Positions 8,182 to 17,548 of a DNA stretch of 64,000 bases are shown piece after piece. A program made the position numbers and the translations under genes. The notes under the pieces are model-generated. The model was not told the origin of the DNA. It made no database searches and saw nothing but the letters and a program-made list of their open reading frames with translations. The stretch spans positions 186,001 through 250,000 of the forward strand of contig NZ_SDIC01000005.1 of assembly GCF_004116405.1 (NCBI RefSeq), written 5' to 3'. The DNA comes from Halegenticoccus tardaugens. GTDB taxonomy: Archaea; Halobacteriota; Halobacteria; Halobacteriales; Haloferacaceae. Position 1 is the first letter of the stretch. Every line of letters starts with the position of its first letter.

Positions 8182-9453
8182 TTACTCGCCGTCGAGGAAC
8201 TGGGTGGGCGTAACGACGTCGATGTCCTGCCCGGCAACGTGGTTCACGATGGATTCGAATTGATCGGTCGTCGTCTCGTAGTCGTCGCCGTCGCCGATGT
8301 CGTGATACGCGATGACAACCATCTGCCCGGTATCTTCGGCGATGTTGAGGATCTGCTGGACGCCCTCGACGTCCTCGCCGTTCACGCGCGAGATCGTGTG
8401 CATCGAACTCGGCGCGACGGCGTTGTTGGGACACGCGCCCTGGAGAAACCCGGTCTCGTGGAACTCGCTCACGATGTCGAGCGTCTCGTTGCTCACGCGG
8501 TTGTACGGCGCGACGAAGTGTCGCGCGCCGTCCGGAAACCCCTTGAGCTCAAGGTAGCGCTTCGCGCTCTGAATCATCTCGCGCTGCTTGTCCGCCGGGT
8601 AGGCCGGGAGCGGTTCGCTCGACTGCGGGTGGGCCATCATGTCCCAGCCCGCGTCGCGCATCTCGCGCATGTGGCCGTCCGTGAGCTTGTCGGTGTAGCC
8701 GACCGAGTCGGGGATAACGCCGACGCTTCCGGGCATATCTTCCTTTTTGAGGATGTCGAAGGCGGTCTCGTACTGCGAGATGTGGTTGTCGTCGAACTGG
8801 AAGATGACCTTCCCTTTCTCTGGCTTGGGGATCCGCCGTAGATCGTCGATCCGAGCTTGGATCGCCGTTCCCTCGTCTGAAAGCACCATGAGGCGGAGTT
8901 CCTGAACGCCCCTCATAATCGGCTCGCCCCGACGCTCGGTGTATCCGAAGTCGATGCGGACCCAGCCGTTCAGTTCCTGAGGGATGTAGCGCCGACTGGT
9001 GAGCATGTCGCTGCGCGCGGGGGCGATGATTTCAGCCGCGACGTAGCCGGCGGCTGGCTTGTCGAGTTTAACCGCGAGCGATAGATCGTGCTTCGTGAGA
9101 TCCAAGCCCTCCGGAAATGCTTTGTAGATTCCGGCGACTTCGCCGTTCTTGTTCTCGAGACTGAGCGATTGGGAGCCGGCGTACACCTCGTTCGAATCGG
9201 ACGTGGCATCGCCGCGGATCATCCCCCAGTTGGCGTTCTCGAAGTCTTCGAAGTCCTCGACGAGTTCGCCGCGCGTGAACGGGGACTCCCCTCCTGGCTG
9301 CTCGCCATCGGTCCCCGTCGAGTCGTCGTCCGAACCGGGCGTCTCCTCGTTCGATGGAGTCTCACCTCCCGACCCGGCGCATCCCGCGAACGACGCCGCG
9401 CCCGCGGCACCGAGCGCTGCGATAAACTTACGTCGATTGACTATTTCTCTCAT
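8182..9453 (-). CDS. polysaccharide deacetylase family Tat lipoprotein
   Basis: A 423-residue exported protein. It starts with Tat motif NRRKFIAALGAAG and lipobox FAGC, followed by an acidic Ser/Thr/Gly linker. Residues about 85-205 look like a carbohydrate-binding beta-sandwich. The C-terminal half is a NodB-like deacetylase fold: FQFDDNH near 219 gives the catalytic and metal-binding Asp, MMAHPQSSE near 269 resembles the metal-binding His motif, and AYHDIGDG near 390 is the last motif. It probably trims an extracellular or cell-surface glycan. It lies convergent to the iron-related pair, so no shared operon is implied. Confidence 0.85.
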   Translation of the reverse strand: MREIVNRRKFIAALGAAGAASFAGCAGSGGETPSNEETPGSDDDSTGTDGEQPGGESPFTRGELVEDFEDFENANWGMIRGDATSDSNEVYAGSQSLSLENKNGEVAGIYKAFPEGLDLTKHDLSLAVKLDKPAAGYVAAEIIAPARSDMLTSRRYIPQELNGWVRIDFGYTERRGEPIMRGVQELRLMVLSDEGTAIQARIDDLRRIPKPEKGKVIFQFDDNHISQYETAFDILKKEDMPGSVGVIPDSVGYTDKLTDGHMREMRDAGWDMMAHPQSSEPLPAYPADKQREMIQSAKRYLELKGFPDGARHFVAPYNRVSNETLDIVSEFHETGFLQGACPNNAVAPSSMHTISRVNGEDVEGVQQILNIAEDTGQMVVIAYHDIGDGDDYETTTDQFESIVNHVAGQDIDVVTPTQFLDGE

Positions 9454-9679
9454 TTCCTTCGGGGCGGATACGGCTGTACCCGTCGTTATAATGAAGATGG
9501 TAAACGTCGGGAGATAATATCTATGACGTCTTTAATAGGCAATATTTAATAACTCGTTCTTATATTGACCGGTAGAATGTAATACAAAATTTTATGTTAG
9601 TGTCACTCGATGCGCGTCGCGAGTCGGATCGCGGGACGGTTCCGACGGCTACATAACCCATCCTCGCGAAGCTATCGAC

Positions 9680-11092
9680 GTGATGTCCCACGCCAGAACG
9701 TGTCTCGTTCGGGCTTTTCGACGGTTCTTTCTGTACGCGCTTTTCGGCATGGGTTTTCTGACCTTGATCGAAGTAGTCGCCGCGAGCAACGCCGCCGTCG
9801 GCCTGCAAGACGCGTCGGGTAGCTCCCTCGACGTGCCGCGGTGGTTGTACGTCACCACCGGCGGGGCGACGATCGGCGTGTCCGCGCTGCTCGCGAGCTT
9901 CGTCACGGATCGGGCGTTCATCCGACGCGTCCACGGCTGGCGACGGGACCTTACCGCGGATCGCGCGCCGCGGACGGCGGTGACCGTCCTCCGCGCGTTC
10001 GCGCTGGTCGTTCTCGGTCTCGTGGTTTACTGGGGCATCGCTGGTCCGCAAGTGCCGACGGTGAACTTCGCGATCGTCTTCGTCTTCGTCGGCCTCCGTG
10101 CGGGGCTCACGATGGCGACATATCTGCTCGGAAACGTCTGGCCGGCGCTGAACCCGTGGCGCGCTCTGACAGAGCGCCTCCCGCACGGATTCGTCGAATA
10201 CCCCCGACGAGTCGGCCGGTGGCCCGCGGTCGCGGGACTGCTCGCGCTCGTCTGGGTCGAGACGACGACGGGGGTCACGACGCGCCCCGCCGCGCTCGCC
10301 TGGGCGATCGTCGGATACTCCATCCTGACGATGGTCGGCGCGCTGGCGTTCGGTCCGAGGCCCTGGTTCGAAAATGCCGATCCGATCGCCGTTCTCTTCC
10401 GGCTGTACGGGCAGGTCGCCCTGCTGGTCCGCGACGAACGGGGGCTCTCGCTTCGCCTCCCGGGGATGCGACTCGTCGAAGACGGCGTCGTCGACGGGTT
10501 TGACGACATCGCGTTCGTCATCGCGCTCGTCTGGGAACTCACGTTCAGCGGGTTCGTCACGACGACGGTCGGTGTCGCCTTCGTCAACGCGTTCGTCGAC
10601 GTCGGTCTCCCGCCGATCGCGGTGTACCTCGCGCTCTTTCTCGGCGGCTACGCGGCTTTCCTCGCGGCGTACGTTGCCGCCTCGCGCGTCGCCGTCCGGT
10701 CGATTGCGACGTACCTCACGGCCGAGACGCTCGCGCTCCGGTTCGCCCCCTCGATTCTCGCGATCGCCGCCGGCTACCACCTCGCGCACTACTTCGGCTT
10801 CTTCGTCTCACTGAGCCCTTCTCTCGCCGCGGCGCTCGTGTCGCCGTTTCAGCCGCCATCTAATCCGCTCGTCCTGACGCTGCCCGGCTGGTTCGGCGCG
10901 CTGGGTATCGCATTCGTCCTCATGGGTCACTTTCTCGCGGTCTGGGTGACCCACTCTGCCGCATACGACCTGTTCCCCAGTCGCTTGCAAGCGATTCGGA
11001 GTCAGTACCCCTTCGTGGCGGTGATGATCGCTTATACAGCGATCAGCCTCTGGCTCATCTCCCTGCCGACGGCGTCGCCCGCCTACTTTTAG
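9680..11092 (+). CDS. polytopic membrane protein of unknown function
   Basis: A 470-residue integral membrane protein with roughly ten to twelve hydrophobic segments. A conserved-looking motif GNVWPALNPWRAL lies near residue 150, on a loop between segments. Two histidines in AGYHLAHYFGFF near residue 370 and another in LMGHFLAVW near 415 sit inside predicted membrane segments and could bind metal or haem, but that is inference. I do not recognise the family. It is divergent from the deacetylase gene across a 226-base AT-rich intergenic region (9454-9679), which holds promoters for both. The start could be the second Met three bases later. Confidence 0.8.
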   Translation: MMSHARTCLVRAFRRFFLYALFGMGFLTLIEVVAASNAAVGLQDASGSSLDVPRWLYVTTGGATIGVSALLASFVTDRAFIRRVHGWRRDLTADRAPRTAVTVLRAFALVVLGLVVYWGIAGPQVPTVNFAIVFVFVGLRAGLTMATYLLGNVWPALNPWRALTERLPHGFVEYPRRVGRWPAVAGLLALVWVETTTGVTTRPAALAWAIVGYSILTMVGALAFGPRPWFENADPIAVLFRLYGQVALLVRDERGLSLRLPGMRLVEDGVVDGFDDIAFVIALVWELTFSGFVTTTVGVAFVNAFVDVGLPPIAVYLALFLGGYAAFLAAYVAASRVAVRSIATYLTAETLALRFAPSILAIAAGYHLAHYFGFFVSLSPSLAAALVSPFQPPSNPLVLTLPGWFGALGIAFVLMGHFLAVWVTHSAAYDLFPSRLQAIRSQYPFVAVMIAYTAISLWLISLPTASPAYF

Positions 11093-11120
11093 AGTGATAA
11101 GAGAGGCACCGCGTGAAGTA

Positions 11121-11483
11121 CCACGGGTCTGGTGACCCGTGGCTTTGCCATCTTGGCTGTGGGTCCAATGCGGACTACATCACCGCAGGCGGATGTACTT
11201 CCCCTCGCGCTTCCGCCGTTCGGCGGTTGCATGGGATCGAGAACACCCGATTTGGTGTGGTCGGTCGTATCGCCACTTCCGTCCGACGGCGACCTCACCA
11301 ACCCGTGAGGGTCGGCGGCTTCACTCACCACCCGACACCACTCGTCTCACCCGGTTTGTTGCAGCGGGATTTTGAGAGGTTGGTAACGGTGGCTTCCGTA
11401 CGAAATACCGGCGCGCAATCCCGTAATCCTTGCGGGTGGGCGGTGAGCGGACGCGATTCATCCACGGGTCAGGTGACCCGTGG
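11121..11483. repeat. MITE-like element bounded by two copies of one hairpin
   Basis: A 363-base noncoding segment whose two ends are nearly identical 22-base hairpins. At 11121-11142 the arms are ccacgggtc and gacccgtgg around tggt; at 11462-11483 the same arms enclose aggt. Inside there is no open reading frame of quality. The layout, two like-oriented terminal hairpins around a gene-free core, fits a non-autonomous IS200/IS605-type element or the noncoding shell of a decayed one. It lies between the membrane protein gene and the phosphatase gene. The remaining 270 bases to 11754 hold nothing that I can identify. Confidence 0.65.
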
Positions 11484-11754
11484 AACTCTCGCTGCTTTTT
11501 CTCTAGAGAAATCATAAGCGATCGATCACGGAATGCGGTAAACGAAAATCTCCGTTATCGATCGAACGATTGGTACTCATCTGACCAAGTACTTCTGGTC
11601 GTCTTGACCCCTGTATATTGTCTTGCTAGTGAACGATAAAAACCCAATGATTTGGGGGCCGAAAGCATCATTCTGAAAGCGTGTGTTTTCTATTCAACGG
11701 TATGAACGATGATGACGCACGATCCGATAAGGGAAATAATTGGACTTTCGCCGG

Positions 11755-12564
11755 TTACTGTTCGTCAACGGACGACCGATCGGTCGCGGTGCGCACCGCG
11801 TCGAGCAGGGCGTCGTGCGCCTCGCCATTCGAAGCGACGAGGCCGCGACTATGTGGGGTCCACTCGTCTCCGTGAACATCGGTCACGGTACCGCCCGCCC
11901 GATCAATGAGGTACGCACCGGCGACGGTATCCCACGGATTCGGTTCCGGATCGAACGCGACAACGGCGTCGATAGCACCGCTCGCGACGAGGGAAAGTGT
12001 AAGTTGGGCAGAGCCGATCCGCCGGAGTTCACCGAATCGATTAACGATCTCGTCGGCGAGCGCACCGACGGTTGCACTGTTCGCGCGCGTCCACCGAAGT
12101 GTTGGTGCGACGGCGAACGTCTCCGGGTCGGTTCGGGTGCTAACCGAGATTGACCATCCATTACGCGTCGTGCCGTCCGGCGTAGCGCGGTAATGGTCGC
12201 AAAGCGCTGGAGCAGCGTTGATTGCATTGATTGGTTCACCATCACGGACGACCGCGACGCTCGTCACCCATGCCCGAATGCCCCGGACGTAGTTTTGTGT
12301 CCCGTCGATCGGATCGATGATCCACGCGTATCCATCTTCGGGAACGGTTTTGCGCTCGTCTTCTTCCTCTCCGACGATCGCGTCGTTGGGGAAGTACTCG
12401 TCGATTGCCGAGATGATTCGGTGCTGGGTTGATCGGTCGATCTCCGTGACGACATCCGTCTTGCTTGACTTCTGCTCGACAGCGAGATCCGATCGGAAGT
12501 GCTCGCTCGCGTACGCTGCCCCTGTCCGTACGGCCTCGATCGCGACTGTGTCTCTGCTCTCCAT
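11755..12564 (-). CDS. inositol-monophosphatase family phosphatase
   Basis: A 269-residue Mg-dependent sugar-phosphate phosphatase of the IMPase/FBPase superfamily. Metal-binding motifs are visible: VGEEEDE near residues 64-70, DPIDGTQNY near 84-92, and the late WDTVAG near 211-216. Known members hydrolyse inositol phosphates, fructose-1,6-bisphosphate or related sugar phosphates, and sequence alone does not separate them. The gene lies 45 bases downstream of the sugar kinase on the same strand, so it may be the second gene of that operon and act on a sugar phosphate from the same pathway (inference). Confidence 0.88.
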   Translation of the reverse strand: MESRDTVAIEAVRTGAAYASEHFRSDLAVEQKSSKTDVVTEIDRSTQHRIISAIDEYFPNDAIVGEEEDERKTVPEDGYAWIIDPIDGTQNYVRGIRAWVTSVAVVRDGEPINAINAAPALCDHYRATPDGTTRNGWSISVSTRTDPETFAVAPTLRWTRANSATVGALADEIVNRFGELRRIGSAQLTLSLVASGAIDAVVAFDPEPNPWDTVAGAYLIDRAGGTVTDVHGDEWTPHSRGLVASNGEAHDALLDAVRTATDRSSVDEQ

Positions 12565-12609
12565 GCATGGGCGTGGAGCGGCGAAGACAAATAATCCACG
12601 GGACGGCGC

Positions 12610-14187
12610 TCAGCCACCACCGGCCGTGTCCTTCCCGGTCACAGACTTCTTCTTCGGCTGGTAGGGGCCGGACCCGGACATGTACCGCAGGTCGGCGAGG
12701 GCCTCCGACCGCTCGTCCCACACGTCGAATGTCGCCTCGTAGGCGTCTCTGTATACGTCGTACCACCGGCGGTACTGTTGGACCTTCTCCGGTCGCGGTT
12801 CGAAGGACCGCTCGACGGCGGACGTCTCCTCGACGGCGCTTGGGAGGTCGCCGTACGCGCCGACGCCGACGCCGGCGAGTAGCGCCGCACCCTTCGCGCC
12901 GAATTCTGACCCCCGCGGCACGACGATCGTGGCGTTCAGGCAGTCAGCGAACATCTGACACCAGAAGTCGGAGTTGGCCCCGCCGCCGCTGAGGTAGATC
13001 TCGTCGGCGTCGTACGGGAGGTGCGAGTAGCAGTCGCGCATGGCGAGCGAGATCCCCTCGTACACCGCGCGAACGAGGTGCGCCTGCGTGTGCTCCTGGG
13101 TCAGGCCCATGAACTGTGCGCGGGCGTTCGGGTTGATGAACGGCGCACGTTCGCCGGCCGAGCTGAGAAATGGGTGGTAGAGGACGCCGTCGGAGCCGAT
13201 CGGGATCGACTCAACCTCTTCTTCGACGAGGTTGAAGGCGCTCTTGTCCATGATCTCCTCGATGGCCCAGTCGAGGTTCGGCGTCCCGGTCATCGAGGCC
13301 ATAAACTTCGTCCACAGGCCCTCCCCGAGCGCGAGCGTGATGCCGGCCCGCGCGCCGTCCGACGGCGGTTCGTCGAGGATCGTCTGGTTCAGCGACGTCG
13401 TCCCGACGACGGATGACCCGTCGCCTGGCAGGGCCGCGCCGCTCCCGAACGCCGACGCGGCGACGTCGATAAACCCGGAGACAACCGGCGTTCCCACGTC
13501 GAGTCCCGTCTCGATGGCGGCGGCGTCCGTGATCTCGCCGACGACCGCCGTCCCTTCCGCTAACGGCGGCCGCATGTCGGCCACCTCGGGCATCCCGACG
13601 GCGTCGAGTACCTCGTCGGCGTACTCGCCCGTCTCGACGTCGAGATACGGGAGGGACGCGTCGCTGAGGTCGGTCGTGAGCTCGCCCGTGAGTTTGTACT
13701 TCAGCCAGTCCTTGCAGAAGAAGACGGTGTCCGCCGCCTCGTAGCTCTCTGGGTCGTGCTCTCGGAGCCAGCGGAGGATGACAAGGCTACTCCCCGGGAA
13801 CTGTGTGCCTCCACAGACGTCGTACACCCGATCCGTGATCCCTTCTGTCTGCCACTCCCGGACGTACTCGCCCGCGCGGCCGTCAGACCAGAGGATCGCC
13901 GGCCGAACGGGCGCTCCGTCGGCGTCGACGAGCCAGCAGCCGTCGCCCTGGGCGGTGACGCCCAGCGCGGCGACCTTGGACGAGTCGTCCAGCTCGTCAA
14001 CGACCTCGCTTATCGTCTGGGCGGTCTTCTTCCACGTCGTCACCATCGACTGCTCCGCCCACCCCGACTCGGGGCGTTTCACCGCGTTTGCAACGCTACT
14101 CCGGTGGATCGCGTCGCCGTCGGGCGAGAAGGCGACGGTCTTGATCATAGTCGTACCGGCGTCTACGCCGATGAGTACCTGCTCCAT
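12610..14187 (-). CDS. FGGY-family carbohydrate kinase
   Basis: A 525-residue sugar kinase of the FGGY (xylulokinase/glycerol kinase) family. The N-terminal phosphate-binding loop GVDAGTTMIKTVAF is at residues 8-21, the catalytic-region Asp in SGFIDVAASAFGSG near 242, and the C-terminal ATP-binding motif LSGGGANSDFWCQMFAD near 400. Length is usual. The substrate is probably a ketopentose or polyol. Divergent neighbours encode a 2-hydroxyacid dehydrogenase and a class II aldolase, which suggests phosphorylation followed by aldol cleavage. An inverted repeat overlaps its start codon (14187-14206) and may be an operator. Confidence 0.92.
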   Translation of the reverse strand: MEQVLIGVDAGTTMIKTVAFSPDGDAIHRSSVANAVKRPESGWAEQSMVTTWKKTAQTISEVVDELDDSSKVAALGVTAQGDGCWLVDADGAPVRPAILWSDGRAGEYVREWQTEGITDRVYDVCGGTQFPGSSLVILRWLREHDPESYEAADTVFFCKDWLKYKLTGELTTDLSDASLPYLDVETGEYADEVLDAVGMPEVADMRPPLAEGTAVVGEITDAAAIETGLDVGTPVVSGFIDVAASAFGSGAALPGDGSSVVGTTSLNQTILDEPPSDGARAGITLALGEGLWTKFMASMTGTPNLDWAIEEIMDKSAFNLVEEEVESIPIGSDGVLYHPFLSSAGERAPFINPNARAQFMGLTQEHTQAHLVRAVYEGISLAMRDCYSHLPYDADEIYLSGGGANSDFWCQMFADCLNATIVVPRGSEFGAKGAALLAGVGVGAYGDLPSAVEETSAVERSFEPRPEKVQQYRRWYDVYRDAYEATFDVWDERSEALADLRYMSGSGPYQPKKKSVTGKDTAGGG

Positions 14188-14206
14188 GATTGATGATGAT
14201 CAATCA
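14187..14206. promoter_or_regulatory. inverted repeat at the kinase start, candidate operator
   Basis: A perfect 8-base inverted repeat, tgattgat and atcaatca with a four-base spacer, overlaps the start codon of the kinase gene and extends upstream. An AT-rich box (ataaatatatga, near 14262-14273) lies further up in the divergent region. A dyad exactly at a start site can act as a repressor site. No binding protein can be assigned. Confidence 0.45.
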
Positions 14207-14438
14207 TCCCAGTATTGAATTCGCCTGAATCGGAGAATATCCCCGGTATTCTGCACCCCCGATAAATATATGACCCCGGTCGACGCATCATGCGGTGTGG
14301 TACTGCATGTCTCGATCACGGGACCGGCCGGCACGGCGAGCGGCAATCGCCGTCTGCGGCCTCGGAGAGACGGGAAAGCCGTCCGGTTCGCGAGAGACGA
14401 CGATCGCCTCGGCCGTACGACGACTGATACACGACACT

Positions 14439-15488
14439 ATGAAAGCACTGGTAACAGCGAACTTCGATCCACGAGCGCTCGATCGACTGCGAGAGGATCT
14501 GGGGATCGACGTCGAGTACGCGCCCATCGCCAATCGCGATGGGCGGCTTCCCGAGGATGAGTTCTTGGAACTCGTTCGCCCCGTCGACATCCTCGTCGTC
14601 GGGTACGAGGGTGTCCCGGAGCGTGTCGTCGCGGAAGCCGAGAATTTGAAGATCATCGCCTGTCCCCGCGGCGGACCTGACGCGAACGTCGACATCGACG
14701 CCGCGACAGAGCGGGGCATCCCGGTTCTCTACGCGCCGGGCCGGAATGCGGTCAGCGTCGGCGACTTCACGTGGGGACAGATTCTCGGCGTGATGCGAAA
14801 CATCGCGCTCGGCCACCATTTGCTCCACACCGGGACGTACACCGGTAGCCCCCGCGCCGACGCGGCGACCGGCGGAAATCGCGAAGACGTCACGTGGGGG
14901 ATGGGACGAGACTCGCCGTACGTGACGCTCAAGGGGCGCGAATTGAGCGGGAAGACCGTCGGAATCGTCGGCATGGGCGCCGTCGGACGGGAGGTCGCAA
15001 AGCGCGCGCGAGGCTTCGAAGTTGACCCTCTCGGGTACGATCCCTACATCGACGCGGCGTCGATGGCAGAGTACGATACCAAGAAGGTCGATCTCGACGA
15101 ACTTCTCCGGCAAAGTGACATCGTGACCCTTCACGTCCCAGTCACCGACGGAACGCGCGGTCTCATCGGGGCAGACGAGTTCGAGATGATGAAAGACGGC
15201 GCGTACTTCATCAACAACGCGCGCGGTGCCATCGTCGATCAGGACGCGCTGCTCGAAGCGCTCCGCTCCGGGAAACTCGGCGGTGCCGCGCTCGACGTGT
15301 ACGACATGGAGCCGATTCCGGACGACCACCCGCTGCTCGAACTCGACAACGTCGTCACGACGCCACACCTCGCCGGGGCGGCGGCGGAGGTCGTCGAACG
15401 ACACTCGGAGATGCTCGTCGACGACATCGAGGCGCTGCTCTCGGGGGAAGAGCCGATCCACGTCGCGAACAACGAGGCGCTCCCATGA
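14439..15488 (+). CDS. D-isomer-specific 2-hydroxyacid dehydrogenase
   Basis: A 349-residue NAD(P)-dependent dehydrogenase of the phosphoglycerate/glyoxylate reductase family. The dinucleotide-binding motif GIVGMGAVGREV is near residues 168-179. The catalytic triad is in place: Arg in NNARGAIVDQ near 248, Glu in DMEPIPDDH near 290 and His in TPHLAGAAAE near 308. I chose the ATG at 14439 because the family N-terminus (MKALVTANFDP) begins there; the 48 codons upstream in frame do not look like protein. It lies 70 bases before the aldolase gene and diverges from the kinase gene, so it may reduce or oxidise a two-carbon product such as glyoxylate or glycolate (inference). Confidence 0.9.
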   Translation: MKALVTANFDPRALDRLREDLGIDVEYAPIANRDGRLPEDEFLELVRPVDILVVGYEGVPERVVAEAENLKIIACPRGGPDANVDIDAATERGIPVLYAPGRNAVSVGDFTWGQILGVMRNIALGHHLLHTGTYTGSPRADAATGGNREDVTWGMGRDSPYVTLKGRELSGKTVGIVGMGAVGREVAKRARGFEVDPLGYDPYIDAASMAEYDTKKVDLDELLRQSDIVTLHVPVTDGTRGLIGADEFEMMKDGAYFINNARGAIVDQDALLEALRSGKLGGAALDVYDMEPIPDDHPLLELDNVVTTPHLAGAAAEVVERHSEMLVDDIEALLSGEEPIHVANNEALP

Positions 15489-15557
15489 CGACGTCTTGCG
15501 GCCACAACCGACGGAATCGACGAAAGCAGTACGACACCACACCAATCCACACGACAC

Positions 15558-16226
15558 ATGAGTAATCAGGAGTTCGATCCATCCGACGGGCGAAACGCGC
15601 GCGAATCGATAAGCGACTACGGCGTGAAGATGCTCGATCAGGGGCTCACAAAGGGAACCGGTGGGAACATCAGCGCCCTCGTCGACGACGAGTACATGGC
15701 GATCAGTCCTTCGGGCGTCCCGTACGAGGAGATCGCCGACGACGACGTTCCGATCCTCGATTTCGACGGCACGCAGGTGTTCGGCTCGCTGAAGCCGTCG
15801 GCGGAGCACTCGATGCACGCGCAAGTGTACCGCGAGCGCGACGACGTGGGCGGCGTCGTCCACAACCACTCGCCGTACGCGAGCACCTTCGCGAGCATCA
15901 GCGAACCCATCGAGGCGTCACATTACCTCATCGCGTTCGCCGGCGATCGGGTGCCGGTCGCGCCGTACGAGACCTACGGCACTGAAGCGCTCGGCGCAGC
16001 CGCCGTCGAGACGCTCGGCGACGAATACGACGCCTGCTTGCTGGAAAACCATGGCGTCCTCGCCGTCGGCGACGACGTCGCGTCGGCGTTCGAAACGGCG
16101 CTGATGGTCGAATACTGCGCGCGGATTCACTTTCAGGCGCGGGCGATCGGCGAACCGACTGTCATCCCGGACGAGGAGATCGAACGCCTCCAGGCCAAGT
16201 TCGCGGGTTACGGCCAGAATCACTAA
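15558..16226 (+). CDS. class II aldolase (fuculose-phosphate aldolase family)
   Basis: A 222-residue zinc-dependent aldolase or epimerase of the class II aldolase/adducin family. The motif GTGGNISAL near residues 34-42 is the phosphate-binding loop. SAEHSMHAQVY near 76 holds the catalytic Glu. The zinc ligands are in HNHSPYAS near 96-103 and ENHGVLAVG near 161. Family members cleave fuculose-1-phosphate or ribulose-1-phosphate to dihydroxyacetone phosphate and an aldehyde, or epimerise ribulose-5-phosphate. With the nearby FGGY kinase, aldol cleavage of a ketose-1-phosphate is plausible. Confidence 0.9.
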   Translation: MSNQEFDPSDGRNARESISDYGVKMLDQGLTKGTGGNISALVDDEYMAISPSGVPYEEIADDDVPILDFDGTQVFGSLKPSAEHSMHAQVYRERDDVGGVVHNHSPYASTFASISEPIEASHYLIAFAGDRVPVAPYETYGTEALGAAAVETLGDEYDACLLENHGVLAVGDDVASAFETALMVEYCARIHFQARAIGEPTVIPDEEIERLQAKFAGYGQNH

Positions 16227-16322
16227 CGCGGCGCGACTCCGCGACGGCGACTTCGACCCTCCGCTGACGCGGCGAAGCGTTCGTCACCGACCCAACTGCC
16301 GATACAGGTCGTTCACCGCCCG

Positions 16323-17546
16323 TCACTCGTCCGCGAACTCGTCTTTGGCCGGCGCGTACGCATCGCGGAGGTGCTCGTCCGGCGGTACCTGTCCGTGCGA
16401 GCGCAACAACCGATCACTGGCCTCGTCGACGTCGGCGTACACGGACGCGGCGAGCGCGGCCGGAACGAGTGCCCCGACCGTCGTCCGCGGCTCCATCTTC
16501 ACAACCTCGCGATCCCAGACCGACGCCCTGAGCGTGTTCCACCAGCTGAACGGGTCGTCGCTTCCCAGCTCCCCGCCGCTCACCAGGCGAATCCGGTCGA
16601 GGTCCCGCCCGAAGTGCTCTTCGAGGAGCGGAAAGTAGGTGTACTCCGAGAGCGCGATCGCGGTCGCGATCCCGCGAACGAGGCGACCACGCGTCACCTC
16701 CGGCGAGTGGTCGCCCGTCGGTCAGAGGTCGAACACCGCCGTCCCCATCTCGGGGTCGAAAAAGAGGCTCCGATTCCCCTGCAGGTACGCGCGCGGTTCG
16801 TCGCCCGCGTCGATCGATCGCGCCAGTTCGAGCCCGCGCGCTTCGCTCACGCCGAGCACGTGCGTGCAGAACCAACGCAGGACGACGCCCGTGTCGAACG
16901 CCGCCCCGGGGAGATAGCCCTCGATCGGGTGCCGGTGGTAGTACAGCGCCTCGTGGGGGTTGACGCGATCGGAGACGTACTTGACGACGCTCGTGGAGCC
17001 GCAGACGATGCTGCAGTCACCGGGTTGCAGACAGCCGGCAGCGAGCACGGAGGCGTTGCCGTCCGTGAGCCCTTGATACAGCTCCGCGTCCGCCAGACCG
17101 ACGTCCGCCGCCGTCTCGTTTTCCGCGCGTTCAATGGACGTTCCGGGCGGTCGAATCGTCGGGAACAGGTCTGTCGACACGTCGACGGCGTCGAAGAACG
17201 GCTCGAACCAGCCCGGCGTCGTTCCGGTGACGTCTGCGCCGAACTTGAGCGCGTTCGTCCAGTCGGTTTCGAGGTCGGTCCACCGCTCTCCGCCCGGGTA
17301 CCGGAGACGGTAGAGGAGCCACGTCGCGGGGCCCAGGATCCACTTGATCTCGTCGAAGCGCCCAGGGTGCCGCTCGCGTAGCGCGAGTATCTTCGCGAGG
17401 GGGCTCGCCGCCGACAGCGGGACGCCCTTAGCCGACAGCTCGTCCGCGACGTCGAGATCGAGCAGCCGCTCGGCCTGATCCGGCGCGGTTTCGTAGTACC
17501 ACTGCGGTTCGAACACCGATTCGCCGCGGTCGTCGACCGCGACCAC
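16323..17546 (-). pseudogene. FGGY kinase pseudogene: lacks N-terminus, internal stop
   Basis: One continuous reading frame of a sugar kinase broken by a TGA at 16722-16724. The 274 codons before it end TAVFDL, and the frame continues PTGDHSPEVTRGRLVRGIA to the normal C-terminus with the FGGY motif region SGGELGSDDPFSWW. A CGA-to-TGA change would explain the stop. The first 50 or so residues expected of a kinase, including the phosphate-binding loop, are absent: the frame abuts a piece of an IclR gene at about 17548. It cannot encode an active kinase. It is different in sequence from the intact kinase at 12610-14187. Confidence 0.85.
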
Positions 17547-17548
17547 CG

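Noticed and set aside
8131..8841. Long plus-strand open frame opposite the polysaccharide deacetylase gene
   Set aside because: It is the antisense shadow of a well-supported gene. GC-rich haloarchaeal codon usage leaves few stops on the opposite strand. Similar long shadows oppose xacF, the GH3 gene, the ABC ATPase and GH2.
14295..14438. N-terminal extension of the 2-hydroxyacid dehydrogenase
   Set aside because: The 48 extra codons are basic and lack similarity to the family, whose members start at MKALVTANFDP.
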